From Candidatus Thermoflexus japonica (GTDB taxonomy: Bacteria; Chloroflexota; Anaerolineae; Thermoflexales; Thermoflexaceae): DNA of 32,682 bases. This document shows positions 8,586 through 17,259 of this stretch, piece after piece. Below the pieces are notes generated by a model. That model saw only the letters and a list, made by a program, of their open reading frames with translations. It did no database searches and was not told the DNA's origin. The position numbers were made by a program, and so were the translations under genes. Numbering within the stretch: position 1 is the stretch's first letter; the number at the start of each line of letters is the position of its first letter. Location: contig BEHY01000029.1 of assembly GCA_002898735.1 (NCBI GenBank), forward strand, positions 1 through 32,682. Direction: 5' to 3'.

Positions 8586-9380
8586 ATGCATATTGTGGTG
8601 CCCATCAAGCAAACTCCGGATACGACCGCTGCGCTTACCGTCGACGCATCGGGGCGCATATCCTGGGGCGATGCCCCGCTGATCGTGAATCCATGGGATG
8701 AGTTCGCCATCGAGGAGTCCCTGCGGTTGAAGGAGAAGTTCGGGGGGAAGGTTACGGTCATCACGCTGGGCCCGGAGTCCGCAAAGGAGGCGCTGAAACA
8801 GGCGGTGGCCATGGGATGCGACGAGGCCATTCTCCTGCACGATCCCGCCTTTGAGGGCTCCGACGCGGTGGTCACCGCCGCGATTCTGGCCGCAGCGATC
8901 CGCAAGCTGGGCGCGGTGGACCTGGTCTTCATGGGCAAAGAGAGTGTGGACGGGAACTCCGCCCAGGTCCCGCCGGCCCTCGCCCGCCGCCTCGGATGGC
9001 CGCTGCTGGCCTACGTGGGGAAGATCCGGGAGGTCGATCCGGCCGGGCGGACGATTGTGGTGGAGCGCATTCTGGAGGAGGGCCGTCAGGTGGTGCGGGC
9101 GCCCCTCCCGGCGGTTCTCAGCGCGATGCAGATGAACGAGCCGCGCTATCCATCCTTCATGGGCATCCGGAAGGCCGCCCGGATGCAGATCCAGGTCTGG
9201 AACGCGGCGGATCTGGGGCTTTCACCGGAGCAGGTCGGCGCGGCCGCTTCAGCGGCCCGCTGGCCGGCCGTCTTCGCCCCACCGAGGCAGGAGGTCCAGT
9301 GTGAGTTCATCCAGGGGGAGTCGCCGGAGGAGATCGCCCGCCTCCTGGTGGATCGGTTGCTGGCGGAGAAGGTCCTGTGA
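8586..9380 (+). CDS. etfB: Electron transfer flavoprotein subunit beta
   Basis: The small ETF subunit, which binds AMP and forms a heterodimer with EtfA to carry electrons from acyl-CoA dehydrogenases to the respiratory chain. The 264-residue protein starts MHIVVPIKQTPDT and contains the family stretch GKESVDGNSAQVPPALA that contacts AMP. The ATG at 8586 is chosen over an upstream in-frame GTG because CTGGAGG sits just before it and the family N-terminus begins at that Met. It lies 97 bases after the acyl-CoA dehydrogenase and 135 bases before etfA. No ETF-quinone oxidoreductase is present in the window. Confidence 0.96.
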   Translation: MHIVVPIKQTPDTTAALTVDASGRISWGDAPLIVNPWDEFAIEESLRLKEKFGGKVTVITLGPESAKEALKQAVAMGCDEAILLHDPAFEGSDAVVTAAILAAAIRKLGAVDLVFMGKESVDGNSAQVPPALARRLGWPLLAYVGKIREVDPAGRTIVVERILEEGRQVVRAPLPAVLSAMQMNEPRYPSFMGIRKAARMQIQVWNAADLGLSPEQVGAAASAARWPAVFAPPRQEVQCEFIQGESPEEIARLLVDRLLAEKVL

Positions 9381-9515
9381 ACGTTCTCTGTTGCCAACCT
9401 GGAGGAGGTGGCCAGGCAAACCCCTCCCGCCCTGGTCTGTCTGATCCTGTTCCCGGGTCCCTATGAGGAAGCCAGTTCGTAACTTTTGAGGAATTCCAGC
9501 TTGCGGAGGATGTCC

Positions 9516-10505
9516 ATGAGCCACGTCTGGATCTGGCTGGAGCAATTCCAGGGGAAGATCCCCTCGATCGTATGGGAGACCATGGGGGTGGCCCGGCGGC
9601 TGGCGGATGCGCTGGGAACCGGGGTAACGGCCGTGTGGATCGGGGGAACGATCGCCGATCAGGCTGAAGAGGCCATCGCCATGGGCGCGGACGTGGTCCA
9701 GGTGGTCGAGCACCCGGCGCTGGCCGATTTCCGCTTCGAACCTTACCTGGCCGTCCTGACCCGGCTGGCGAAAGAAGGTGCCCCTCGGGCCATCCTCATG
9801 GGCTCCACCGCCCGCGGCCGCGAGCTGGCCGGGGGGCTGGCAGCGGAACTGGGGACAGCGACCCTGGTCGATGCGCTGGAGGTTTCTGTCGAAGATGGGC
9901 GTGTCATCGTGGTCCGCCCGATCTATGAAGGCAAGCTGTTCGCACGGGCTTACGTCGAGCGCTCGCCAGCGATCTTAACGATCCGCGGGCGTGCCTTTCC
10001 CAAACCGGATCCTGACCCGGGTCGAAAAGGCGAGATCCGTCGGGTTTCCGTGGAGCTGGACCCCTCAGTTTTCTCCACGGAGGTCCTGGAGTGGATCCAG
10101 GAAGCGGAGGGGGAGATCAGCCTGAACGAGGCCCGTATCGTCGTGGGCGGTGGGCGCGGTGTTGGCGGGCCGGAGGGGTTTGAGCCCCTGCGGGAGCTGG
10201 CCCGCGCGCTGGGGGCCGCCCTGGGGGCCACCCGGGCGGTGGTGGATGCCGGATGGATCCCCTACAAGTATCAGGTGGGCCAGACCGGGAAGACGATCAG
10301 CCCGGATCTTTACATCGCATGCGGGATCTCCGGCGCCATTCAGCATCTCTCCGGCCTGCGGGGGGTGAAGGTCATCGTGGCGATCAACAAGGATCCGGAG
10401 GCGCCGATCTTCAAGGTCGCCCGCTATGGGGTGGTGGACGATCTGTTCAGGATCGTCCCCGCCCTCACGGCGGAGCTCCGCCGCCGTGGCCTGGCGAAGG
10501 GATGA
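9516..10505 (+). CDS. etfA: Electron transfer flavoprotein subunit alpha
   Basis: The large ETF subunit holding the redox-active FAD. The 329-residue protein has the variable N-terminal domain (MSHVWIWLEQ...) and the conserved C-terminal FAD domain with GRGVGGPEGFEPLREL, WIPYKYQVGQTGKT and LYIACGISGAIQHLSGL. Two ATGs lie six bases apart (9510 and 9516); the second is preferred since GGAGG ends six bases before it. It is the last gene of the acyl-CoA dehydrogenase-etfB-etfA unit and is followed by a 13-bp GC hairpin. Confidence 0.96.
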   Translation: MSHVWIWLEQFQGKIPSIVWETMGVARRLADALGTGVTAVWIGGTIADQAEEAIAMGADVVQVVEHPALADFRFEPYLAVLTRLAKEGAPRAILMGSTARGRELAGGLAAELGTATLVDALEVSVEDGRVIVVRPIYEGKLFARAYVERSPAILTIRGRAFPKPDPDPGRKGEIRRVSVELDPSVFSTEVLEWIQEAEGEISLNEARIVVGGGRGVGGPEGFEPLRELARALGAALGATRAVVDAGWIPYKYQVGQTGKTISPDLYIACGISGAIQHLSGLRGVKVIVAINKDPEAPIFKVARYGVVDDLFRIVPALTAELRRRGLAKG

Positions 10506-10545
10506 AGGCAGGGGACACCGATCCCTGCATCCGGAGAAGGCAGAG

Positions 10546-10574
10546 GATGGGGGCCGCCAGCGGCGGCCCCCATC
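10546..10574. terminator. Hairpin between convergent etfA and the LysE-type gene
   Basis: A perfect 13-bp stem GATGGGGGCCGCC/GGCGGCCCCCATC with loop AGC, 40 bases past the etfA stop and 47 bases before the stop of the convergent gene. It could serve both strands. There is no U-run on either side. Confidence 0.65.
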
Positions 10575-10621
10575 TCTATGAGGGCGTGAGGCCCGTGCGG
10601 GGGCCTGTTGCGCGATAGGGG

Positions 10622-11287
10622 TCATCGAAAGCTGGCAAACGGTCCCCTCAGCAGCTTCCAGGTGTCGAGGGCGATCTTCGCGGCGAACGCCACGAGGATG
10701 GCGGAGAGGGCGATCAAGAGAAGCGCGTAGGGGACTGTCCCCAGGATCCGGGTGGCCCCGCCGCCGGCGGCAAGCAGCATCAACCATGCGTAGTCCATCC
10801 ACACATGGCTGAGATACATCGTGGCGAACCCTTTCAGGCCCAGCTGAGAGGACGCCTCGATCAGGGGATAGCCGACGGTGAGCCACCAGGCCAGGAAATA
10901 GGCGTTCAACCCGGTGAGGGTGGCCCCGATGGCGAAGGCCTCAAAGGGCTCTGCGCTCCTGAACCCTCCGGCGGGGGCTTCCCCCCTCAGGAGAGCCATG
11001 GAGTCCATGAAGAGCAAACCGGAAAAGAACAGCAGGAAGGCAACGATCGTGAGGTTCATCGGGACCTTCAACCTGCCCAGGCTCTTCCGCATGAGGCCGG
11101 CAAATCGATGAAGGAGGGCCACGTAGGGGAGCTCCACGGCCATATGTCCCAATGCGATCAGGAAGCCGCCCCATGGGCCCAACGCGACTCCCACGGCGGC
11201 GGCGGACGCGGAAAGCGGGCCAGGGCTCAGGGCGCCGCTGGGCGTTATGGCAAAGGTGGTGAGCGCCAGCTTCCGAAGGCTCTCCAT
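10622..11287 (-). CDS. LysE/RhtB-family membrane exporter
   Basis: A 221-residue inner-membrane protein with about six hydrophobic helices. The N-terminal half has TPSGALSPGPLSASAA followed by GPWGGFLIALGHMAVELPYV, the pattern of LysE-type amino-acid exporters (family motif around SPGP and the first long helix). The start at 11287 is supported by GCGGAGG seven bases upstream; the longer in-frame extension reads through hairpins. The exported compound cannot be predicted. It is transcribed toward etfA and sits downstream of the secreted GH-A-like gene, separated from it by terminator-like hairpins. Confidence 0.8.
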   Translation of the reverse strand: MESLRKLALTTFAITPSGALSPGPLSASAAAVGVALGPWGGFLIALGHMAVELPYVALLHRFAGLMRKSLGRLKVPMNLTIVAFLLFFSGLLFMDSMALLRGEAPAGGFRSAEPFEAFAIGATLTGLNAYFLAWWLTVGYPLIEASSQLGLKGFATMYLSHVWMDYAWLMLLAAGGGATRILGTVPYALLLIALSAILVAFAAKIALDTWKLLRGPFASFR

Positions 11288-11312
11288 CGTTTGCCTCCGC
11301 AGGATGGGTTCA

Positions 11313-11354
11313 GCGCTTCTGGGGGCTGGGATCGGAAGCGCCCGGCAGGCCGGG
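11313..11354 (-). terminator. Paired hairpins after the secreted GH-A-like gene
   Basis: GCGCTTC (11313-11319) pairs with GAAGCGC (11335-11341), and CCCGG (11341-11345) pairs with CCGGG (11350-11354), both within 70 bases of the stop codon at 11383. There is no U-run, so termination is suggested only by structure and position. Confidence 0.35.
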
Positions 11355-11382
11355 TGCCACCGCCGCGCCTCCCGGCCCTGTT

Positions 11383-13119
11383 TTATGGGCGCTCCACCAG
11401 GAAGAGGGGCAGTCCGCCAACGGCGGCCTCTCCCTGCTTCTGACGCGTCGGGTTGCACAGAGTCGGCGCGTTATAGTTCGTGGCGGGCGGCAGGGAGAAG
11501 GTATAGACGCCATTGGCGGGGCGCACATCGGCCGCCGCCCCCGTCCGCACGTCGTAGACGATCCCCTGAGAGGCGACGGCCGTCACCGTGATGGTGGCCG
11601 GGATGTTCAGGCGGGTCCAGGCCAGGAGCACCCGCGCGCCATCCGGCCGGCGGAAAGCGAACCACTCCACCTGCCCGGTGCACGCACCCCAGTCGGTCTG
11701 GCCGTTTGTGGTGCGCAGGCGCCAGAGGGGCGTGGCCCCGCGCAGATGGGTCGTCACCAGCCGATAGGCCGCCGCCGCCGGACGCGCCTGAGCATCCGAA
11801 GGATAGCAGGGGGCTGGGCTCGGATTCCGATACAGCCCGAACGCATCATGGGATTCCGGCCCGTTCCCACAGTCGTCGTGCAGCATGAAGTGGAAGATCA
11901 CCCGCGCCCCCATCCACACCGCATATGCCGCGCTCTGCACCACATAAGCGGCCTGCTCCTCCTTCGTCCCCCGATATCCGCTGTCCGGATCCCATGTCGG
12001 CCCCGGGTAATCGTCCCACACCGGCAGGCCGCTCTCGTTCACCCAGAGCTCCTTCACGAGCCCGAAGGATTGAAGCGTTCCCTTTACCTGGTTCAGGTAG
12101 CGAAACGTATGCCATGCATAGCTGTAACTGTGGATCGGGAGGACATCGAAATACCAGCCGAAGGCGTCCCGCAGATCGGGATCGGGGTCATTCTGGAGCG
12201 TTCTCAGAACTTCCTGCAGCCAGCCGGGCTTCTCGAAGATCGCCAGCCCCCCGAACAGGATGCGGGCCTGGGGATCCGCCTGGCGCGCGGCGATGGCCGC
12301 CACCTTCAGCAGGCGGGCGTAATCCGCCGCGCTTCCGCTCCAGAAGAACGAGAGATCCGGCTCGTTCCAGATCTCCCAGGCGCGGACTCCGCGCCCGGCT
12401 GGCCATCCGGACACCTCGCGGCCCGCTGCCCCGCCCGGTCGGTAGCGGGCGACCGCCTGGTAGACGAAGGCGGCCCATCGGTTCGCCGGATGGATGGTTT
12501 TGCCCGGGCCGGGACGATCGGTCCCATCGGTGAAGATCGGCGCGTAGAGGCCCGCAGGAGGGTTGGCGGCGGCGATGGCGATCGGCGCTCCAGGGGTGGC
12601 AGAATCTCTCCGGGGTGTGCGCAGCGGGGATGCCCCAATCGGCAATCGAGCGGGAGCACCTCCGGTCGTATAGAAGCCCGGCGTGCCCATCAGGATCAGG
12701 GAGACCTCAAAGCCCTGGGCGAGGGCATCGCGGAGAGCGGCGTCCACATGGGCCCACTGATAGACCCCGGGCGATGTTTCCACGCCGCTCCAGTAGAGCG
12801 GCCAGCGGTCCCAGCGGGCGCCGACCTGTCGAGCGCGATCGAAGCGGGCGGCGTCGGCGGGCCATTCTGCGGAGGTGATGAAGACCAACCCGAAGTCCAC
12901 GCCGGTCGGGGCTTCGGCTCCCCCTCGGGCTACCAGAGGGAGGTAGAGGCGGAACGAACCCGTCTGCGCGTGGGAGGGCGACCGCGGAAGGGCGTTCCCC
13001 CCGAGAGCCAGAAGCATCCCGATCCAGAGCCATCGGAATCGGTGCGCCAGCGGGATCCCCACCGGAGCTCGCCCGCTCGGGAGGGCGGAGGAGGAAGGAT
13101 CCCTCCAGTTGCCGGCCAT
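11383..13119 (-). CDS. Secreted glycoside-hydrolase-like protein (clan GH-A fold)
   Basis: A 578-residue secreted protein. After a basic N-terminal stretch, a hydrophobic helix (28-45) and a probable cleavage site near SHA-Q (51), there is the motif FRLYLPLVARGG (57-68), shared with two other secreted proteins in this window. The rest looks like a (beta/alpha)8 hydrolase of the GH39/GH5 type: WEIWNEPDLSFFW with E253 as candidate acid/base and LWVNESG with E362 as candidate nucleophile. The substrate is unknown. The ATG at 13119 is preferred over that at 13158, because GAGGG precedes it and a TATAAT at 13159-13164 would place the transcript start between the two. It is divergent from the GT4 gene. 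Confidence 0.8.
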   Translation of the reverse strand: MAGNWRDPSSSALPSGRAPVGIPLAHRFRWLWIGMLLALGGNALPRSPSHAQTGSFRLYLPLVARGGAEAPTGVDFGLVFITSAEWPADAARFDRARQVGARWDRWPLYWSGVETSPGVYQWAHVDAALRDALAQGFEVSLILMGTPGFYTTGGAPARLPIGASPLRTPRRDSATPGAPIAIAAANPPAGLYAPIFTDGTDRPGPGKTIHPANRWAAFVYQAVARYRPGGAAGREVSGWPAGRGVRAWEIWNEPDLSFFWSGSAADYARLLKVAAIAARQADPQARILFGGLAIFEKPGWLQEVLRTLQNDPDPDLRDAFGWYFDVLPIHSYSYAWHTFRYLNQVKGTLQSFGLVKELWVNESGLPVWDDYPGPTWDPDSGYRGTKEEQAAYVVQSAAYAVWMGARVIFHFMLHDDCGNGPESHDAFGLYRNPSPAPCYPSDAQARPAAAAYRLVTTHLRGATPLWRLRTTNGQTDWGACTGQVEWFAFRRPDGARVLLAWTRLNIPATITVTAVASQGIVYDVRTGAAADVRPANGVYTFSLPPATNYNAPTLCNPTRQKQGEAAVGGLPLFLVERP

Positions 13120-13158
13120 TGCTGAGCCCTCGCTTGTCCGAGCATCGAGTTTGCTCAT

Positions 13159-13164
13159 ATTATA
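13159..13164 (-). promoter_or_regulatory. -10 box of the secreted GH-A-like gene
   Basis: TATAAT on the minus strand, 40 bases ahead of the chosen start at 13119. No convincing -35 is seen. Confidence 0.5.
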
Positions 13165-13369
13165 AAAGGCGATCTCCCCACTGCAGGCCTCGGATCGGTG
13201 CGCTTGACCCGGCTGCTTTCGGACAGCGAGGCGGTTTTCTGCTGGGCGCTCCGGAAAGCCGCAGGTGATCGGCGGGTGATCGCTGTGAAGGTCCCCTCGC
13301 TGACCCGGCGCAGTCGGATGGGGATGTCGGGGTGTTTCGCATCCGACGAGCAGGACACCAGGGAGCTCG

Positions 13370-14602
13370 ATGCCTTCCAAACGGCGCATCGCTCTTCTCC
13401 ATTATACGGCACCCCCGGTGATCGGCGGGGTGGAAGCGGTGCTGGCCCGTCAGGCCCGACACCTAACGCAGCTTGGCTATGCGGTTCGGGTCATCGCGGG
13501 TGTGGTGGAGCTGGACCTGCCGGGGGTTGAAGCGGTCGTGATCCCGCCCATGTATGGGGGGCATCCGGAGATCGCGCCGCTCCAGGCGGCGTTGGTGGAA
13601 GGCCGGCTCCCGGCGGATTTCCCCCGCTGGCGGGAGCGCCTGCGGGCCGCCCTCTCGGAGGCCCTGCATGGGGTGGATGTAGCGATCCTCCACAATGTGT
13701 GCACCATGGATAAAAACCTCGCCCTGTCCGCTGCGCTCTATGATCTGGTCCGCGAGGAGCCCCGACGCTGGATCGGATGGCACCACGATGCGGTGATCCT
13801 GCGGACGGAGGCGCCTCGCTTCCCCGGGGAACCGTGGGAGCTGCTCTTCCGGCCCTGGCCGGTGGTGCATATCACGGTCTCCGAGGCGCGCCGGGAGGCG
13901 CTGGCGGCGGCGTGGGGGATCCCACCCGACCGGATCCATGTGATCTCGAACGGGGTGGACCTGGGGGATTTCTTCCGCTGGACCCCGCTGACCCGCTCGC
14001 TGGTCGAGCAGCTGGGCCTGATGGGAGCGGATGTCATCCTGCTCACACCGGTTCGCATCACCCGACGGAAGAATCTGGAGGCCGCCCTGGCGGTCCTGAG
14101 GGTCCTGCGGGATCGCACCTCCTGGGACGCCCGGCTGGTGATCACCGGCCCTCCCGGGCCTCATAACCCGGCCAACCGGGCTTACCTGGAGGAACTCCGC
14201 CGCCTGCGGGCGAGCTGGGGGCTGGAGCGGGCAGCGCATTTCCTGTATGAGCTCGTGGAGGAAGGATTGCCGGAGGAGGCGGTTGCAGACTTTTACACCC
14301 TGGCGGACGCGGTGCTGCTCACCAGCCGCGAGGAGGGGTTCGGGCTGCCGGTGCTGGAGGCCGGGCTGGCCCGATTGCCGGTGTTCGCCTACGCGCTGCC
14401 GCCGCTGGAGGAGCTGGGCGGGGCGGACGTGTTTCTGTTTCCGGAGGCGGAGGGGCCTGAAGCGCTGGCGGCGGCGATCGCGCGCTTCCTGGAGGCGGAT
14501 CCCATCGCCCGCCTGCGCCGGCGCGTCCGCCGCCAGTTCGCGTGGATCCCCCTCCTTCGAACGCGGCTGGTCCCGCTCATAGAGGGGGAAGAGCCCGGGT
14601 AG
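13370..14602 (+). CDS. GT4-family glycosyltransferase (GT-B fold)
   Basis: A cytoplasmic or membrane-associated sugar transferase using a nucleotide sugar. The 410-residue protein has the N-terminal glycine pair after PPVIGG (19-20), the inter-domain VISNGVD (192-197), the RITRRKN loop (229-235) with basic residues for the donor phosphates, and the donor-binding E-x7-E motif EEGFGLPVLE (E322 and E330). The start is supported by AGGGAG upstream. Acceptor and sugar are unknown; exopolysaccharide or glycolipid synthesis would be typical. Its stop lies only four bases from the stop of the convergent dehydrogenase-like gene, so no terminator separates them. Confidence 0.93.
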   Translation: MPSKRRIALLHYTAPPVIGGVEAVLARQARHLTQLGYAVRVIAGVVELDLPGVEAVVIPPMYGGHPEIAPLQAALVEGRLPADFPRWRERLRAALSEALHGVDVAILHNVCTMDKNLALSAALYDLVREEPRRWIGWHHDAVILRTEAPRFPGEPWELLFRPWPVVHITVSEARREALAAAWGIPPDRIHVISNGVDLGDFFRWTPLTRSLVEQLGLMGADVILLTPVRITRRKNLEAALAVLRVLRDRTSWDARLVITGPPGPHNPANRAYLEELRRLRASWGLERAAHFLYELVEEGLPEEAVADFYTLADAVLLTSREEGFGLPVLEAGLARLPVFAYALPPLEELGGADVFLFPEAEGPEALAAAIARFLEADPIARLRRRVRRQFAWIPLLRTRLVPLIEGEEPG

Positions 14603-14606
14603 CGTC

Positions 14607-15380
14607 TTACTTCCACTCGTAAAACCCGCGGCCCGTCTTCCGGCCCAGGAGGCCGGCCCGGACCATCTGACGGAGCAGGGGAGCAGCCCGATAGGCGCCG
14701 TTTCGATGCTCCGCTTCCAGGGCATCCAGGATCGCCACCACGAGGTCCAGCCCGAGGAGATCCCCCCACTCCAGCGGCCCGCGCGGATAGTTGGTCCCCA
14801 GCTTCATCGCGGTGTCGATGTCCTCCGGCGAGGCAACCCCTTCCATCACGGCGAAGGCGGCCTCGTTGATGAGGGCGCAGAGGATCCGTGGGAGCACCAT
14901 CCCCACCGCGTCGCGGACCATTTCGATCCGGAGGCCGATCCGCTCCAGATAGGCCCGGGCGGATTTCAGCGCGGTGGAATCTCCCCCGAGCGGGACCGCC
15001 AGTTCGACCGGAGCTTCGCGGGTCAGGGGCGGCAGCGCCGCGAACCCCACCACCCGGCCCGGTCGCCGGGTCCAGCTGGCAACCTGAGTCGCCGAGACCG
15101 TCAGGCACAGGGAGAGCAGAGGGGCCTCGGGGGAAAGCGCCTCGTCGAGGGTGGCGATCAGCCCTCGTTTGGATTCGAGGGGGAAAGGGAGGACCTCCAG
15201 GGCAAGGGCAGCGCTTCGAGCCTCGGCCTGGAGATCAGGGGAAAGGGCGAGGGGGGGCTCTCCCTCGCAGATCAGGACGGCCGCTGGATAGCCCTGCTCC
15301 AGGAACAGCCCGCCGAGGTCCTCCGCAAAGGCCGCAGCGCCCACGATCAGGATGCGTTCCTTCAGGGGCTGGGTTCCCAT
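14607..15380 (-). CDS. Degenerate 3-hydroxyacyl-CoA dehydrogenase paralog
   Basis: A 257-residue protein whose C-terminal half is a clear 3HCDH C-terminal domain (INEAAFAVMEGVASPEDIDTA from 171, and LLGRKTGRGFYEW at the end), matching the active enzyme encoded next to it. The N-terminal half has lost the nucleotide and catalytic signatures: GAAAFAEDLG (14-23) stands where GxGxxG is expected, and FAALPP (113-118) where the catalytic HFFNP is expected. It may be a non-catalytic partner, a CoA-binder or an enzyme of altered chemistry. GGAGGATCCC precedes the ATG. The gap to the upstream dehydrogenase is 42 bases, so the two are likely co-transcribed. Confidence 0.75.
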   Translation of the reverse strand: MGTQPLKERILIVGAAAFAEDLGGLFLEQGYPAAVLICEGEPPLALSPDLQAEARSAALALEVLPFPLESKRGLIATLDEALSPEAPLLSLCLTVSATQVASWTRRPGRVVGFAALPPLTREAPVELAVPLGGDSTALKSARAYLERIGLRIEMVRDAVGMVLPRILCALINEAAFAVMEGVASPEDIDTAMKLGTNYPRGPLEWGDLLGLDLVVAILDALEAEHRNGAYRAAPLLRQMVRAGLLGRKTGRGFYEWK

Positions 15381-15422
15381 GGGATCCTCCTTGGGGATCC
15401 AGCTGCGAGCATGACCGGTGCG

Positions 15423-16268
15423 TTACCCGTATTCATACCATCCTTTCCCGGTCTTCCGCCCCAGCCGGCCGGCCTGGACCATCTGACGCTGGAGGGGATG
15501 GGGGCGAAAGCGGGGCTCCTCGAAAAACGCGCGGTAGATGCTCTTGCTGACAGCCAGGTTCACATCCAGGCCGATCAGATCCATCAGCTCGAAGGGACCC
15601 ATCCGGAAGCCGAGGGCGCGAACCAGCCGGTCCACCGTATGCGGATCGGCGACGCCTTCCCCGACCAGGCGCAGGGCCTCCAGGTAGAAAGGGCGGGCGA
15701 CGCGGTTCACAATGAAGCCCGGCGTGTCCTTCACCACCACCGGGGTTTTCCCCCAGCGCCGCGCGAGGTCCGATAAGGCGCGCAGGGTCTCCTCGGAGGT
15801 CCCCAACCCTCGCACGATCTCCACCAGGCGCATGACCGGTGCCGGGTTGAAGAAATGCATGCCGGCCACCCGTTCCGGGCGTCGGGTGACCGCCCCCAGG
15901 GCGGTGATGGAAAGCGAGGAAGTATTGGAGGCCAGGATGGTCCCGGGAGGGCAGAGGGTGTCCAGCTGGCGGAAGATCTCCTGCTTGAGCGCCAGGTCCT
16001 CCGGCGCGGCCTCGATGACCACCTCCGCCCCGGCCAGATCCTCCAGGGCGGCGCTGAGCTGAAGCCGCTCCCGGGCCCGCCGGGCTTCCGCCTCATCGAG
16101 CCGGCCCTTCGCGGTGGCCTCCTGGAGCCATGCCTCGATCTGGGCGGCTGCGTTCTCCAGGGCGCCGGACGCCACATCATAGAGCGTGGCCTGCGCGCCG
16201 TGGGTGATCGCCACATAGGCGATCCCTCGCCCCATCGTCCCCGCCCCCACAATCCCCACGCGCTCCAT
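15423..16268 (-). CDS. 3-hydroxyacyl-CoA (3-hydroxybutyryl-CoA) dehydrogenase
   Basis: Oxidises 3-hydroxyacyl-CoA to 3-oxoacyl-CoA with NAD, or the reverse, in beta-oxidation or related pathways. The 281-residue length fits single-function Hbd/PaaH enzymes. Visible are GAGTMGRGIA (8-17) for NAD, NTSSLSIT (115-122), the catalytic pair H138 and E150 in HFFNPAPVMRLVE, and FIVNR (its Asn contacts the substrate). The C-terminal domain ends LGRKTGKGWYEYG. It lies in one unit with the PaaG-type isomerase upstream (205-bp gap without a gene) and the degenerate paralog downstream. Confidence 0.94.
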   Translation of the reverse strand: MERVGIVGAGTMGRGIAYVAITHGAQATLYDVASGALENAAAQIEAWLQEATAKGRLDEAEARRARERLQLSAALEDLAGAEVVIEAAPEDLALKQEIFRQLDTLCPPGTILASNTSSLSITALGAVTRRPERVAGMHFFNPAPVMRLVEIVRGLGTSEETLRALSDLARRWGKTPVVVKDTPGFIVNRVARPFYLEALRLVGEGVADPHTVDRLVRALGFRMGPFELMDLIGLDVNLAVSKSIYRAFFEEPRFRPHPLQRQMVQAGRLGRKTGKGWYEYG

Positions 16269-16473
16269 CTCCCTTTCCTCCTTCCCTTCTCACTTCGAAA
16301 GGACCTGCGCCGCCTGCCGGGAACAGGACGGCCTCAGGCGTTGTGTGCTTGACGTTGATGGAGATCGCTGCGGAAGACCGTTGGCAGCCCGCCCCTCATG
16401 CCCTCAGGCAGGACAGCCGCTTGCAGCTGCCCGGCCGGCCATCCCTCCGAGGGCGGATTCCTCCGGCTCGACC

Positions 16474-17259
16474 TCATCCGCGACGCCGCTGGAGGAAGGC
16501 TTCCACCCGCTCACGATGTTCCGGGGTTCGAGCGGCCGCGTCCTGAAGATGCGCCTCATACTCCAGGGATTGCTCCAGGGTGAACGTCAGCGCCCGATTC
16601 AGGGCGCGCTTCAGCCAGCCAACCGCCCGCGGCGGCAGATCCCGTAGCCGCGCAGCCCATTCCCGGGCGGTCGGCAGCACCTGTTCCGCCGGCGTCACCG
16701 CGTTGACCAGCCCCCACGCCAGCGCCTGAGGGGCCTCGAGCCGATCGATCAGCGTCGCGGCCTCAAAGGCCCGGGCATAGCCCACGAGGTGAGGGAGGAA
16801 CCAGGTGGAGCCGGAATCCGGGATCAGGGCGATCTTCGCAAAGGCGTTGAACACGAAAGAGGCGTTCTCCGCCATCACCCGGAGGTCGCAGGCCAGGGCC
16901 AGGCTGCAGCCGGCCCCCGCCGCCACGCCGTTGATGGCCGCGATGAAGGGCTTCTCGGTGTTGCGGATGCGAAGGATGAGCGGGTTATATCGGGTCCGCA
17001 GATGCTCGCCGATCGATGCCGCCTCCTCCGGGCGCTCGTAACGCTGTCGCATCTCCGCCAGATCCTGCCCGGCGCAGAACCCCCGCCCGGCCCCGGTGAG
17101 GATCACCGCGCGGACCGCATCGTCGCGCTCGACGGTGCGCAGGGCCTGTTGCAGTTCCTCAAACATCCGCTCGTTGAAAGCGTTCAGAACATCCGGGCGG
17201 TTCAGGGTGATGAGGGCGATCCCATCCTGGACTTCATAAAGCAACGTTTCGTAGGCCAT
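16474..17259 (-). CDS. Enoyl-CoA isomerase/hydratase, PaaG type
   Basis: A 261-residue crotonase-fold protein. The oxyanion-hole segments are present (CAGQDL at 62-67, and GVAAGAGCSLALACD from 111). The two glutamates of true enoyl-CoA hydratases are missing: S119 replaces the first, and no glutamate is found at the second. IPDSGST (146-152) instead has D148, as in PaaG and related ring-epoxide or double-bond isomerases. The likely reaction is therefore isomerisation of an enoyl-CoA or a phenylacetyl-CoA epoxide. No paaABCE genes are in the window, so phenylacetate degradation is not shown. GGAGGAG lies five bases before the ATG at 17259. Confidence 0.88.
   Translation of the reverse strand: MAYETLLYEVQDGIALITLNRPDVLNAFNERMFEELQQALRTVERDDAVRAVILTGAGRGFCAGQDLAEMRQRYERPEEAASIGEHLRTRYNPLILRIRNTEKPFIAAINGVAAGAGCSLALACDLRVMAENASFVFNAFAKIALIPDSGSTWFLPHLVGYARAFEAATLIDRLEAPQALAWGLVNAVTPAEQVLPTAREWAARLRDLPPRAVGWLKRALNRALTFTLEQSLEYEAHLQDAAARTPEHRERVEAFLQRRRG

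Noticed and set aside
16269-16473. Small gene in the gap between the PaaG-type and dehydrogenase genes
   Set aside because: No frame with a ribosome binding site and sensible composition on either strand; nothing recognisable is in the gap.
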